Assembly (NCBI GenBank): GCA_963457535.1
Contig: OY734803.1
Span: 1 to 64,000 of the forward strand
Direction: 5' to 3'
DNA length: 64,000 nt
Source of the DNA: JAHRAW01 sp028066695
Lineage (GTDB): Bacteria; Pseudomonadota; Gammaproteobacteria; Arenicellales; Poriferihabitantaceae
The position numbers were made by a program, and so were the translations under genes. Shown here in pieces: positions 9,505 through 23,000 of this stretch. Numbering within the stretch: the stretch's first letter is position 1; every line of letters begins with the position of its first letter. The notes beneath the pieces are model-generated. The model had not been told where the DNA came from. It saw only the letters and a list, made by a program, of their open reading frames with translations, and ran no database searches.

Positions 9505-12500
9505 ATGAAACTCCCCGACATTTTTGCTTTCCCTCGCGCGCGGGTTTTGCGCGTCTTTTTCGGTTTGGCGCTGCTGTTCGGCGCGTCCGCGGCGCATGCG
9601 CAGGCCGCGCCCGCGACCGCAACGCTGACGCTGAGTCCGGATTCGCCGAGCAATTCGCTCAGTTTCACCTGGGTTGCTTCCACCGACTCCGACATTTCCT
9701 ATATTGTCCAACTGCGGGAATTGCCGGCGGCGTTTCCGTCGTCGTCCTTTCAAGGAAACTCCTGGCCGGCGTCCGCCAGTTATACCAGCGGCCTGATTCT
9801 TGAACCCGGCACATCCAACCGTGTTTTTGCGGACAGCAACGACGCCGCCGACTTATGGATCGTCTTTACCGACCTGAAGCCAGAGACCACCTATCAGGCG
9901 CGCGTTCTCAGCGAAGACGACTATGGCGACCAGGGAGATTGGACGACCAGCGGGGAAGTCACCACCACGGCAAGCACTTCCACGCTGTCCCGGCCGGGCG
10001 TGCCGCAATCGGCGACGGCAACGGGGGGCGACCGCAAAATTGATGTCGCCTGGGCGGCGCCGACCGCCGACGGCGGCGCGCCGGTGCTGAGTTACCGCCT
10101 GCGCTGGAAGTTTCCGGTGTCGGCCTTTGCCCCCGAGGATGTCGCAGTTGTCGGCGTGAGCGTCCGCACCCACACCATCACCGGCCTGCTCAATGGCGAG
10201 GTTTACGATGTGCAAATCGCCGCCGTAAACTCCGAGGGACCGGGCGAGCCGGCGGAGTTGCAAGCCACGCCGGGCGGCTCGCCGGACGCGCCGCGCGCGC
10301 CGACGCTTGCCGCCGCCGACAGCGCGCCCGGCACACTGACGGTCACTTGGAGGGTGCCGCACAGCGGCGGCTCGCCTATCACCGGCTACCGCGTGCGCTG
10401 GGGCAAGGACGCGACCAGCGTCTCCTGGAACGGCTCCGGCAACGGCGTTCTCGCCGGCGATGAAAGCGCGCGTTCTTACGTCATCACCGGCCTGGACGGC
10501 GGCGCCGCCTATCAGGTGCAGGTCGCGGCGGTCAATGCGCTGGGAACCGGCCCCTGGTCGTCTTCCGCGACCGCCACTTTGCTCAGCGCGCCCGGCGCGC
10601 CGGCCGCGCCGACCGCGGCGGTGGGCTCCGCGGCCGGCTCGCTGGACATTACATGGGCGGCGCCATCGTCCAACGGCGGCTCGGCGATCACCGGTTACCG
10701 CGTGCGCTGGGGGCAGGACGCGGCCAGCGTCGCCTGGAACGCCTCCGGCGACGGCGTCCTCGCCGGCGATCAAAACACGCTCTCCTACGCCATCACCGGC
10801 CTGGAAACCGGCACCGCCTACCAGGTGCAAGTCGCGGCGGTCAACGCGCGCGGAACCGGCGCCTGGTCGCCTTCGGCGACCGCCACGCCGCAGGCCGCGC
10901 AGGATGACGCCGACATCACCGCGCTTCGCGTCGGCGGCGCCGACGGCGTCACTGTGGTTACGCTTTCGCCGGCGTTTTCCGCGGCAACGACCTCCTACGC
11001 GGCGAGCGTCGCCACCGGCGTCACCGGCGTGCTGTTCACCGCGGATTTCGTCGGCTCCAAACTGGTGGTCGCCGGAGACGCCAACAACGCCCCCGACAGC
11101 GGCGCGGCAAGTTCGGTGGTCGCGCTCACGGTCGGCGCGTCCCGGGACATCACGCTGGTGGTGACCGCGCAGGACGGCAGCACCACGAAAACCTACACCG
11201 TGACCATCACCCGCGCCGCCGGCGCGCCGGCGAAACCGGCGCGGCCGACGGTGGCGCGCGCCACCACGGTGTCGCGCAGCATCAACATCAGTTGGACCTG
11301 GGCCGGCGGCGCCGCCAACAACGGCTCCGACCTGACCGAGTTTCATGTGCAGTGGAAAAAGACCGGCGCGACAAACTGGCTGCCGAACGCGACCGGGCAG
11401 GTCATCAGCGACACATCCGCGCGCGCTTACGCGGTGACCGGGCTGGACGCGGGGGCGCGCTACCACGCGCGCGTGCGCGCGGTCAACGGAATCGGCAACG
11501 GCGCGTGGTCCGATAATTCCGCGGCCAACCGCGCTTCCGGCCCGCCGGCGAAACCGATCAGCATCGGTTTGACGGCGATTGCCGGCGGAATCAACGTCAA
11601 TGTGCCGCAATTCAGCGAGGACGACGGCGGTTCGCCCCGCCTCGGCGGCACGCAAGTTCGCTGGCGGGTGAGTTCCGGCCCCGGCGCGTGGCAGCCCGAC
11701 GCCAACGGCCGCTACCAAACCGGCAACAACATCCGCGGGCTGAACTGCGAGGTTCAATACGATGTGCAGGGCGCGTTCGTCAACGGCTTCGCCGCCGACA
11801 ATGTCGGCGCGTGGAGCGACATCCGAAAAGCCACGCCGACCTGCGTCACCCTCACGCTCAACCCGGCCGCCGCAACCAAAGTGTATGGCGCGTCCGACCC
11901 GGCGCTGGACTACCAACTCGGCGGCGGCTCCTTTTCCGGCGGCGACACCAAAGCCAGCGTGTTTTCCTCGGTGCCGATTGAGCGCGTTGCCGGCGAGAAT
12001 GCCGGCGAATACGACTACCGCCTGAAAACCCGATTCCGTGGGGAAGCAACAACAACCCCCAGGGCAAATACCGGGTCGCGCCAACCCTCGGCGGAAGCAA
12101 CAAGTTCACCATCACCGCGAAGGAGGTCACCTACACCTCCACCGCCGCCGACAAAACCTATGACGGCAACACCAATGCGCCGGCCGACCTCGGCGGGAGT
12201 TTCACCGCGGGCGTGGTCACGGCCACGGTCAACGGCGTTGCAATTGACGACACCGCGACCGGCAAATTGTCGGTGAGCGGCGGCCAGTTCCAGAACAAAA
12301 ACGCCGGCGACAACAAGGCGGTGACGCAATTCGCGCTCGGCGGAGACGCCAAGGACAACTACACCCTCGCCGCCGCGAGTTCGGTAACCGGCGACATCGC
12401 CAAACTCGCGACCACGCTGACGCTCAATGTGAATTCGCGCGTGTATGACGCCACCACCAACACCGGCGCGGTCACCACCGTGTTCAGCCCGGAAATTCTC

Positions 12501-15500
12501 AGCGGCGACACGGTCACCGTGGACACCAGCGGCGCGGCTTACGCCGACGCCGACGCCGGCACCGGCAAGACCATCAACGGCGTCGCCGACGCGCAAATCG
12601 GCGGCGGCGACAAAGCAAACTATGAGATCACCATAGTCGCCACCGGCGAGGTGACCAAGCGCCCGCTGCGCGTCGCCGCCGGCGGCAGCGGCAACGCCGT
12701 GCCGAACACGGCCGCGCTCGGCGACCGCAGTCTGCTGACCATCGCAAGCGGCGTGTCCGGCGAGGGCCTGGTCGGCTCCGACACCGCCGCGACGGTTCTG
12801 TCCGGCTCCATCGCGCTCGGAACCGAGACCGGCTCGGCGCCGCGCTTCACTTCGCCGCTGACCATCGGCTCGCTCGCCGCCTCGTCCAATTACCAACTGA
12901 TCTTCACCGCCGGCGAATTCGTGCGCAGCGCGCTGCAGACGCTGGTGGTCACGCCGGCCGAGACCACGCGCGCCTTCGGCGGCGCCGACCCGGCGGCGTT
13001 TACTTTCACGGTCGCGCCGCAAAGCGGCAGCGCCTTCATCACCGGCGACAGCGCGAGCACCCAGTTCTTCACTTCGGGCCAGGCGGTTGTGCAGCGCGCC
13101 GCCGGCAACGACGCGGGGCGCTACGCGTTTTCGCTGGTGGACCCGCTGCCGACCGCGACCGGCATTGACGCGAAATATCTGTTCGTGATTGCGCCCGGCG
13201 TGGAATACACGATCACGCCGAAACCGCTGACCGCTACCGCGATCACGCTGACCAAGGAATACGACGGCGCGACCACGATTGCCGGCGCGGTTTTCGGCGG
13301 CGGCGTTCTCAGCGGCCTGGAATCTTCGGACGCGGCGACGCTGTCGCTGAAATTGGGCGCGGTCGGCGCCTATGACAGCGCCGATGTCGGCACCGGCATT
13401 TCCATGACCGGCGTGGACGGCGATGACTTTGAACTGACCGCGAGCAGCGGCACCGCGGCGAATTACGCGATTCCGGCGTCGCTCACCATCACCGGCGTCA
13501 TCACCGCGAAAGAAGTCACCGTGGCCGCGGTCACGCTGACCAAGGTATACGACGGCGGCACCGCGCTCGGCGCGAGTTCGGTCAAGGCCGGCAGCGGCGA
13601 AGTCAGCGGCGAGGCCGGCAGCGAATCGCTGGCGCTGCGCCCGACCGCCGGCGATTACGACGCGGCCGGCGTGGGGACGCGCACCGTCAGCGGCGCGACT
13701 TTTGATTTGGTCAGCCCGGACAGCAGCGCAAAACCGGGCAACTACACGCTGCCGGCGAGCATCACCGTCGCCGGCGAAATCACCGCGAAAGAAGTCGCGG
13801 TCGCCGATGTCACCGTCACCAAAACCTTTGACGACACCGACTCCATGGCCGGCGTCGTCCTCACCGGCGGCGCGGTAACCGGCACGGTCGGCGCGCAGGC
13901 GTTCACGCTGCAACTCACGGCGGCGAACGACGGAACCTATGACAGCGTCAACGCCGGCACCGGCGTCGGCGTCACCGGCGCGGATTTTGAACTGGCCGCG
14001 CCGCAAGGCGACACCGCCAGCGACCCGGCGAACTACTCGCTGCCGTCCCTCACGGTCATCGGCGTAATTGAGCCGAAAGAGGTGACCATCAGCGGCGCCG
14101 CAACGCTGCGCAAATCCTATGACGGCGGCGACACCGCCGAAGCGACCGGCGCGAACGCGGTGGTGGTGGTCGGCGCCGAAGTGCAGGGCGCGGTCGGCGC
14201 GAATACTTTCCGCCTCGCGCTCGCATCGGGCCACGACATCACCTACCCGCAGAGCGACGCCGGCGGGCCGCTGACTTTCACCAACGCCGACGCGGCCGAC
14301 TTTGCATTGCAAAGCGCCGGCGACGGCGACCCGGCGAATTACGCGCTGCCCGGCGAAATTGCCGCGCTCGGCGAAATCGCGCCGCGCGAAGTTACCGTGG
14401 CCGCGGCGACGCTGACCAAGCCCTATGACGGCACCGCCGTGGTCGGCGCGAGCGTCGCGGTCGGCGGCGGCGCGCTCGGGAATTTGGTGGCCGGCGAGGC
14501 GCTGGAACTGGAAATCATTCCGGGCCTCGGCGGCTACCCGCAGAACGGCGTCGGCGAGAATTTGCAGATGAGCGGCGTGCAGTTTCGCCTCGCCGACGGC
14601 GCCGGCGGCAAGGCCGCGAACTACCAACTCCCGTCCGGCGGCGTGGATGCGACCGGCGTCATCGCCGCCAAAGAGGTGAGCGTGTCCGCGCCGCAACTGG
14701 TGAAGGAGTTTGACAACACGCCGCAACTCGGCAACAGCAAACTCGCCGCCGGCGGCGGCGGCGTCACCGGCGCGGTCGGCGATGACGCGCTGATTTTGGC
14801 GCCGACCGCGGGCCTGTATGCGTCTTCCTCGGTCGGAACCGGCATCCGCGTTTCCAACATCACCTGGGAACTGCAGTCGGCGCCCGATAACGCCGCCGAC
14901 CCGAACAACTACGCGCTGCCGGCGTCGCTGCCGGCCGAGTTGGAAACCGGCGGCGAAATCACGCCGAAGACGCTGACGCTGACGCTCGGCGACACGGTGC
15001 CGACCAAGGTCTACAACGGCGACACCACCCCGCCGGCGCTGACCGCGGTGATCACCGCGGTCGGCGTGGTCACCGGCGCCGACAATGTCTCGTTCGCGCG
15101 CAGCAACTACAACAGCAAGGATGTGCTGACCGCGCGCTTCTTGGAAGTCGTGCTGAGCGGCGCAGACGCCGGCAACTACCAACTGGACGCGAGCGTGAGC
15201 GGCATTCCGGCGCGGATTACGCCGAAAACCATCGGCGTCACCGGCACGCTCGCCGCGACCGGCGGCACCACCAAGGTCTATGACGGCACCACCGACGCGC
15301 CGTCCGGGTTCTCGCAGAGCGGCCTGGCGCTCAACACCGTTGATGTGATTGAGGCCGACCGCGGCAAAGTTTCGCTCGGAACCGGCGGCGTTTACAACAG
15401 CAAAAATGTCGCCGACGCGAACGCCATCGCGCCGCAATTGACCGGCGAGGAGGCCGGCAATTACCAAATCGCCGAGACCGTGGCGGGGACGATTACCGCG

Positions 15501-16094
15501 CGCCCGTTGCGCGTCACGGCCGACGATGTCGCCGCGCTGGCGCAGCCGGACGCGGCCGATTTGCGCTACACGCTCGCATCGGGGGCCGCCGGCGAGGGAC
15601 TGGTCGCCGGCGAAACCGCCGAAGAAGTGCTGAGCGGCGAGTTGGCATACGGCGCCGCGAATCCCAGCGGCACCGTGCCGATCGTGAGGGGCACGCTGGC
15701 GGTGGTCGGCGGCAACTACACCATGGTATTCACCTCCGGGTTCTACCGCCCGAGCGGGCGGCTGGACCTGAATGTGGACGGCAACGCGACCTTTGAAGAG
15801 GGCGCGGTGATCATGCGCTACCTGTTCGGGCTGCGCGGAGACGCGCTGACCGCAAACCTGTCCACGCTCAGCGGCAGCACGGCCGCGGGGTTGGAGCAAA
15901 AAATGGCCGCGCTGGTTTCCGACGGGGTTTTGGATGTGGACGGCAACGCCGGCACCACCGCGCGCGACGGCGTGATCATCGCGAGGTATTTGCTCGGCGT
16001 GACCGAGGCGGCGAGTTTGATTGAGAAATTCGGCGCCGCCGCGAACGCCGACTCCGCGCTCGCCGCGGTGCGCGCGTTGTTGCCGACTCCTTAA
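9505..16094 (+). pseudogene. Giant exported FN3/YDG-repeat protein, copy 3, broken by a frameshift
   Basis: The ATG at 9505 follows GAGGA at good spacing and opens a Sec signal peptide (MKLPDIFAFPRARVLRV, cleavage near AHAQ, about residue 32). Before the break, with rough residues: a beta domain related to the copy 5 N-terminus (33-155), three FN3 (161-467), a cadherin-like sandwich (467-571), two FN3 (574-779), and an MBG domain. At 12027/12028 one base is missing compared with the paralogues (CTGAAAGACCC elsewhere, CTGAAAACCC here). The first frame therefore continues out of register to a stop at 12276, giving 923 residues. The other frame carries the expected YDG repeats from about 12030 and the dockerin-like C-terminus, ending at 16094. 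Restored, it would be about 2196 residues. The rest is intact, so the lesion is recent, a sequencing error, or a phase-off state. Confidence 0.8.
12022..12032 (+). other. Frameshift site in copy 3
   Basis: Copies 2 and 4 encode RLKDP here with GAC after AAA. Copy 3 lacks the G of that codon. Adding one base restores RLKDPIPW and joins the two frames exactly. A minus-one slip would read K-N-P, but the run has only four A residues and no good slippery heptamer, so programmed frameshifting is not favoured. Confidence 0.8.
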
Positions 16095-16116
16095 AAACTC
16101 CCGCAGAAAACTCCGG

Positions 16117-16830
16117 CTACTTCCGCAACGCCAGTTTTCCGCCGGCGTAATACGCGGCGCTGCGTCCGTCAAACCAGTCGCCGAGGACATACCGCCAGGC
16201 CGGCTTGCCGGCGAGTGTAAATTGATGCACCGCCGGGCGGTGCGTGTGCCCGTGAATCAGCACATCGGCGCGGTGGCGCAGCATCAGTTCCTCCACCGCG
16301 CCCTGGTTCACATCCATGATTTTCATGTCCTTTTGCAGTTTGCCGGCCTCGCTTTGCGCGCGCATTTCGGCGGCGGTTTGCATGCGCGCGTCCAGCGGTT
16401 TTTCCAGAAACACGCGCTTCCACTTTTCCGACAGCATTTTTCCGCGCGACTCCTGATGCTCCCGGTCATCGGTGCACAGCGCGTCTCCGTGCGTCAACAG
16501 GAGGCGGCGGCCCGGCTCAATCACCGCCGGGTCGGGCAGGAGTTCGCAGTTGGCGCGGCGCGCGAAATCCTCGCCGATTAAAAAGTCGCGGTTGCCGCGC
16601 ATGAAAAAAATGCGCGCGCCTTTTTCGGTGGCGGCGCGCAATTCCATCTCCACTTTTTCGTGGCCGAGCGCGCCGGCGCCGTCGTCGCCGACCCAGTAAT
16701 CAAATAAATCGCCGAGGATGTAAATCTGCTCCAGTTTCGCCGCGCCGCGCCGCAGGAATTGCGTGAACATTTCCACCGCGCGCGGGCGTTGCGAACTTAA
16801 ATGCAGGTCGGCGATGAAGGCGATGGTCAT
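16117..16830 (-). CDS. lpxH: UDP-2,3-diacylglucosamine diphosphatase
   Basis: A 237-residue calcineurin-like phosphoesterase, the usual LpxH length. It removes UMP from UDP-2,3-diacylglucosamine to give lipid X in lipid A synthesis, acting at the inner face of the inner membrane. The metal-binding pattern is complete: D8 and H10 in ADLHLS, D41 in LGDLFDYW, N80 in RGNRD, a THGD histidine near 115, and HGHTHRP near 196. This matches the E. coli spacing. The ATG at 16830 was chosen because the family motif starts at once (MTIAFIADLH); the longer upstream extension is low-complexity and arginine-rich. It converges on copy 3, with 22 bases between the stop codons, and is divergent from copy 4 across a 227-base gap. 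Confidence 0.95.
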   Translation of the reverse strand: MTIAFIADLHLSSQRPRAVEMFTQFLRRGAAKLEQIYILGDLFDYWVGDDGAGALGHEKVEMELRAATEKGARIFFMRGNRDFLIGEDFARRANCELLPDPAVIEPGRRLLLTHGDALCTDDREHQESRGKMLSEKWKRVFLEKPLDARMQTAAEMRAQSEAGKLQKDMKIMDVNQGAVEELMLRHRADVLIHGHTHRPAVHQFTLAGKPAWRYVLGDWFDGRSAAYYAGGKLALRK

Positions 16831-16983
16831 GTTAATAATGTTCGCGGAAAATCCCCGCGGAAATGTCCGCAGGAAACGGGGGGGAGTGTAGCACCGGCGC
16901 GGAAATCGCCGTAAAAATCGCCGCGGAAAACCTTGAATACGCCGAAAATTGCCGTGAAAACCCGGCGAAAAATGCGGTTTTTG

Positions 16984-17013
16984 GCGCATTTTTGCGGGCA
17001 TGCCGTTTATACT
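16984..17013 (+). promoter_or_regulatory. Candidate promoter for copy 4
   Basis: TATACT at 17008-17013, about 45 bases before the start codon, is preceded by GCGCATTTTTGC. The same arrangement and spacing (CGCATTTTT then TATACTC) occurs before copy 2. The -35 region does not match TTGACA well. The rest of the 16831-17057 gap is GCGGAAA-type repeat sequence. Confidence 0.45.
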
Positions 17014-17057
17014 CACGGACTGCTTTCGCCGCCCCATTCCACCGACCGAGGAATCCC

Positions 17058-20000
17058 ATGAAACTCCCCGCCATTTTTGCCTCCTTGCGCGCGTCCGCGT
17101 CGCGCCTTCTCGCCGCCGTCATCGGCGCAACTTTGCTGACCGCCGCGGCGCCGGCCGCGGCGCAACAGACTTGCACCCAGTCCAACAAATGCACGCTGAC
17201 GGTGACGCCGGCGGCCGGGCAGTCCAAGGTGTATGGCGATCCCGAACCGGACTATGTTTACACCGTGTCCGGCTACGGCGCCGGCGACGACGAGGAGAAC
17301 ACGCTGCTTGCGGAAGACAAGCGCTCAAACCCGCTGACGCGCCAGGGCGCCACCAGCAGAAGTGACGCCGCCAACGACAATCACCAATTCGAACTTCGCG
17401 GCAATGTGAAAGACATTTTCCTGCGGAAAGCCAAACGAAAACTCTACCGCGTGGTGCTGGGGGGCGGCGCAGCCAACCGGCGGTTCTCGGTCACCAAAAG
17501 GCCAATCAACTACACCGCCACCGGCGTGGACAAAGTCTATGACGGCACCGACGCCGCGCCCTCCGATTTGGGCGGAGGTTTTGCCGACGGCGACATTATC
17601 GCCGTCGACGAGGGCGAGGTGGGACTCAGCCACAGCGGCAAGTATCAGGAGGCCGGCGGCGTCGCCGCGGCCGCGGCCGGCGCGAACAAAACCATCGGCG
17701 ATTTTGGCGCGAGCCTCACCGGCAACCGCAGTTTCCATTACCGCCTCGCGAGCGTCACCGCGAGCGGCGCCATCACGCCGCGCCCGCTGACGCTGCGCAA
17801 TGTCGTGCTGACCAAATCGCATGACGGCAACACCGGCGTCTCCGGCGCGACCGTCTCCGCGGACATCGGCAATGTGGTTTCCGGGCAGACGGTCGCGCTG
17901 TCGCTGAAAAGCGGCGCCACCGCCGCGTTTGATTCCGCGGCGCAGGGCGCCGGCAAGACCGTCACCGGGCTCGACGCCGATGATTTGGAAATCACCGTCA
18001 CCGGCGGGCACGGCGCCGATTCGTATTCGCTGCCGGGCGACGCCATCGCCGCCACCGGCACCATCGCCGCGGCCGCCTCGGCGGCGCCGTCGGCGCCGGC
18101 CGGGGTAACCGCCGCGGCCGGCGGCGCTTTCGGCGAACTGGATCTGAGTTGGACCGCGCTCAACGACAACAGCGTCAGCGGCTACCTCTACCGCTGGTCC
18201 AATGACGGAGACGCGAGCGACTGGGAGAGCGCGAACGGCGCATCCGGCGTGGAGTTTTCCGGCGACGGCGACACCGCGGGTTTCACCATCGGCGGCCTCG
18301 CCGCCGGCGTGGAATATGTGGTGCAAATCGCCGCGAAAAACAACGAGGGCGACAGCCCGTGGAGCGCCTCCACCACGGCCGCGGCCGCGCTCAGCGCGCC
18401 GGGCGCGCCGGGCATCACCGCCGCGACCGCGGCGGTGGACGCGATTACCGTGCAGTGGGACGCGCCGGGCGACACCGGCGGCGGCGCGCTGACCGGCTAC
18501 AAAATTCGCTGGGCGATCACGCCGCGCAGCGGCGACCCGGTCTGGCTGAACGCCAACGGCGCCGCCGGGCAGGACACCGCCGGCGGCGCGGGCACGCGCA
18601 GCGAAACCATCAGCGACTTGGTGCCGCGCGCGCCGTATATGGTGCAAATCGCGGCGGTCAATTCCGGCGGCGCCGGCGCGTTCTCCGCGTCAAGCAGCGC
18701 GACTCCGACCGCGCGCGCGGACGACGCCGACATCCGCAGCATCACCGTCACCGTCAACACCTCGGTCGGTGACGAGGTAACGCTCTCTCCGGCGTTTTCC
18801 CGAAACATCACCACCTACACCGCCCGCATTCCCGCCGACGTGCCCGGCGTGGTTTTTGCGGGGGTCTTTTCCGGCAACGAAATTGATGATGTGGACCAAG
18901 ATGATTTCGGCGTTAGCAAGTTGTCGCACAGCCCCTACCGCTTCGTCACCGGCCGCACCGACTTTGACATCGGCGAGAACACCCTCAAACTGGTCGTCAC
19001 CGCGGCCGACGGCTCCACCACCAAGACCTACACCTTCAACATTACCCGCCAAGTCGGCCCGCCGCTGGTCGCGCCGGCAACGCCGACCCTCGCCAATGGC
19101 AGCGCGGCCGGCTCGCTGGATGTCAGTTGGAGCGCGGTCGCGGCGAGCGGCAACGGCGGCTCGGCGATCACCGCCTACCAAGTGCGCTGGGGCAAGGACC
19201 CGGAAACGGGCAGCGTCAACTGGAACGGCGCCGGCAGCGGCGTGCAGGCCGGAGACGCGACCGCGCGCGCCTACACCATCACCGGACTGGAAACCGGCAC
19301 CGCCTACCAGGTGCAGGTGGCGGCGGTCAACGCCGAGGGCATCGGCGTCTGGTCGGCCTCGGCCACCGAAACGCCGTCCGCGGCCGCGACCAACGCCGAC
19401 ATCACCGCGCTCACCGTCAGCACCGCCGACGGCGTCACCGCGGTCTCGCTGGACACGCCGTTCGTTTCCTCCACCACCGAATACACCGCCGATGTCGCCA
19501 CCGATGTCGCCGGGGTGATTTTCACCGCGACCTATGTCGGCAGCAAACTGGTCATCGCCGGGGACGCCGACAACGACCCGGCGAGCGGCGCGGCCAGCGA
19601 GGCGGTCGCGCTCACGGTCGGCGTGGCGAAGGACATTACTTTGGTGGTGACCGCGCAGGACGGCAGCACCACCAAGACCTACACGGTCACCGTGACCCGC
19701 GCCGCCGGCGCGCCGGCGAAACCGGCGAAGCCGACTGCGGCGCGCTCCACCACGGTGTCGGGCAGCGTGGATGTCGCCTGGACCTGGAGCGGCGGCGCCG
19801 ACAACAACGGCGCGGCCGTTACCGCGTTTCATGTGCAGTGGAAAAAGACCGGCGACAGCAACTGGCTGCCGAACGCGACCGGGCAGGAGATCAGCAACCC
19901 GTCCGACCGCGCGTATGCGGTCACCGGGCTGGAGGCCGGCGCGAACTATCACGCGCGGGTGCGCGCGGTCAACAGCGTCGGCAACGGCGCGTGGTCGGAT

Positions 20001-23000
20001 AATTCCAACGCGGCCGCGGCTTCGGGTCCGCCGCGGCCGCCGGCTACTGTCACTGTGTTGGCCGTTTCCGGAGGGCTCGCGGTGCAGATACCAAACTTTA
20101 GCCTGGACACCGGCGGCCCGCCGCTTGCCGGCTACCGCTTCCGCTGGCGCACCGCGGCCACCAACGGGCCCGACGGCCTCGCCAACACCGCCGACGATGT
20201 TGCCGCCGGCGCGTGGCAGGACGAGTCCGGCGCCAATGACCAGGGCCACTTTGTCGCTTTGCCGGCGGCGAGGTACAACATCAACCGCTTGACCGGCGGC
20301 GTCCGCTACGATGTGCAGGGCGCGCGTCAAAACGCCGCGCCGAGCGACAATGTCAGCACCTGGCGCAACGGGCAGACGCTTGCGCCGACGCGCAAAGCCA
20401 TCACGATTGCTCCGAATACGGCAAGCAAGGTGTATGGCGCGGCCGATCCGGCGGTTGATTACCCGCAGCCCAACAGCCTCGCCCTGCACCGCACCAAAGA
20501 GGCTCTGTTCACCGCGGATCCGTTTGATCGCGAACCCGGCGAAAACGCCGGCGAATACAACTACCGCCTGAAAGATCCGCTTCCGTGGAATCCGGCGGGA
20601 AACCCGGCCGGCGCATACACCGTCTCGCTGGACGGCCGCAACAAGTTCACCATCACCGCGAAAGAGGTCACTTACACCTCCACCGCCGCCGACAAAACCT
20701 ATGACGGCAATGTGAACGCGCCGTCGGATCTCGGCGGCAGTTTCACCGGCGTGGTCACCGCGACGGTCAACGGCGTTGCAATTGACGACACCGCCGCCGG
20801 CAAGTTGTCGCTGACCGGCGGCCTTTTCCAGAACAAAAACGCCGGCGAGAACAAGGCGGTGACGCAGTTCGCGCTGGACGGCGATTCCAAGGACAACTAC
20901 ACGCTCGCGTCCGCCAGTTCGGTCACCGGCGACATCACCAAACTCGCGACCACGCTGACGCTGAATGTGAACGCGCGCGTGTATGACGGCACCACGAATA
21001 CCGGCGCGGTCACCGCCGTGTTCAGCCCGGAAATCGTCGGCGGCGACACGGTCAATGTGGATGTCAGCAGCGCGGTCTATGCCGACGCCGACGCGGGAAC
21101 CGGCAAGACCATCAACGGCGTCGCCGACGCGCAAATCACCGGCGGCGACAAGGCGAACTACGAAATCACCATTGAAAGCGCCGGCGAAGTGACCAAGCGC
21201 CCGCTGCGCGTCTCCGCCGGCGGCAGCGGCAACGCCCGCCCGGCTGACGCCGCGCTCGCCGACCACAGTCTGCTGACCATCGGCGCCGCCGCCGGCGAGG
21301 GTTTGGTCAGCCCCGACACCGCCGCCACCGTCCTTTCCGGCGCGATTGCGCTCGGCGATGAGAGCGGCTCGGCGCCGCGCTTCACTTCGCCGCTGACCAT
21401 CGGCACGCTGGCCGCGTCCGGCAACTACGAACTGATCTTCACCGCCGGCGAATTCGTGCGCAGTTCGCTGCAGACGCTGGTGGTGACGCCGGCCGAGACC
21501 ACGCGCGTATTCGGCGGCTCCGACCCGACTTTCACCTGGACGGTCGCGCCGCAAAGCGGCAGCGCCTTCATCACCGGCGACAGCGCCAGCACCCAGTTCT
21601 TCACCGCGGGCCAGACGGTGGTGCAGCGCGCCGCCGGCAACGACGCGGGGCGCTACGCGTTTTCGCTGGCGGACCCGCTGCCGACCGCGTCGGGGATTGA
21701 CGCCAAGTATCTGTTCGTGATTGCGCCCGGCGCGGAATACACGATCACGCCGAAACCGCTGACCGCGACCGCGATTACGCTGACCAAGGAATACGACGGC
21801 GCGGCCACCATCACCGGCGCGACCATCGGCGGCGGCGTTCTCAGCGGGCTGGAAGGCTCGGACGCGGCGACGCTCGCGCTGAAATCGGACGCGGTCGGCG
21901 CCTACGCCGACGCCGATGCCGGCGAGAGCAAGACCCTGACCGGCGTGGACAGCGCCGACTTTGAAATCTCCGCGACCGACCCGGCGAAAGCCGGCAATTA
22001 CGCGGTGCCGTCTTCGCTTTCCGTCAGCGGCGAAATCACCGCGAAGGAAGTCACCGTCGCGGCGGTCACGCTGACCAAGGAATACGACGGAGACGCAACG
22101 CTCGGCGCGAGCATCATCAAAACCGGCACCGGCGAAATCACCGGCGAGGCCGGCAGCGAGTCGCTGGTCTTGACTCCGACCGCCGGCGATTACGACGCGG
22201 CCGGCGCCGGCGCGCGCAGCGTCAGCGGCGCGGATTTTGACCTGGCGAGCCCGGACAGCAGCGCGAAACCGGAAAACTACGCGTTGCCGGCGAGTCTGAG
22301 CGTGGACGGCGAAATCACCGCGAAAGAAGTCGCGGTCGCCGATGTCACCGTCACCAAGACCTTTGACAACACCACTTCCATGACCGGCGTGGTCGTGACC
22401 GGCGGCGCGGTAACCGGCGCGGTCGGTTCGCAGACTTTCACGCTGCAACTCGCGGCGGCGAATGACGGCGTGTTTGACAGCGCAAATGTCGGAACCGGCA
22501 TCAATGTCAGCGGCGCGGATTTTGAACTGGCCGCGCTCGCCGGCGACACCACGAGCGACCCGGCGAATTACGCGCTGCCGGAAGTCACGGTCGCCGGCGT
22601 GATTGAGCCGAAGGAACTGACTTTCAGCGGAGTCGCGACGCTGCGCAAATCCTATGACGGCACCAACGCCGCCGAGGCGACCGGCGCGAACGCGGTGGAA
22701 GTGGTGGGCGGCGTGATTGCCGGCGCGGTCGGCGCGAACACTTTCCGCCTCGCGCTCGCCTCCGGGCACGACATCACCTACCCGCAAAACGACGCCGGCG
22801 GCGCGCTCACTTTCACCAATGCCGACGCGGCCGACTTCGCGCTGCAAAGCGCCGGCGACGGCGACCCGGCGAATTACCGTTTGTCGGGCGAAATTTCCGC
22901 GCGCGGCGAAATCGCGCGGCGCGAGGTTACCGTGGCGGCGGTGACGCTGACCAAGCCCTATGACGGCACCGCCGTGGTCGGCGCGAGCGTCGCGCTCGGC

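Noticed and set aside
4753..9753. Very long open frame on the minus strand opposite copy 2 (also 12015-16190 and 18690-24824 opposite copies 3 and 4)
   Set aside because: These arise because the repeats are GC-rich with biased third positions. The products are low-complexity Arg/Gly/Ala/His strings with no signal peptide, no domains and no ribosome binding site, and they run across gene boundaries.
12013..12033. Programmed ribosomal frameshift in copy 3
   Set aside because: There is no slippery heptamer of the usual kind, only AAAA, and the paralogues encode the same protein without a shift. A plain deletion or sequencing error is simpler.
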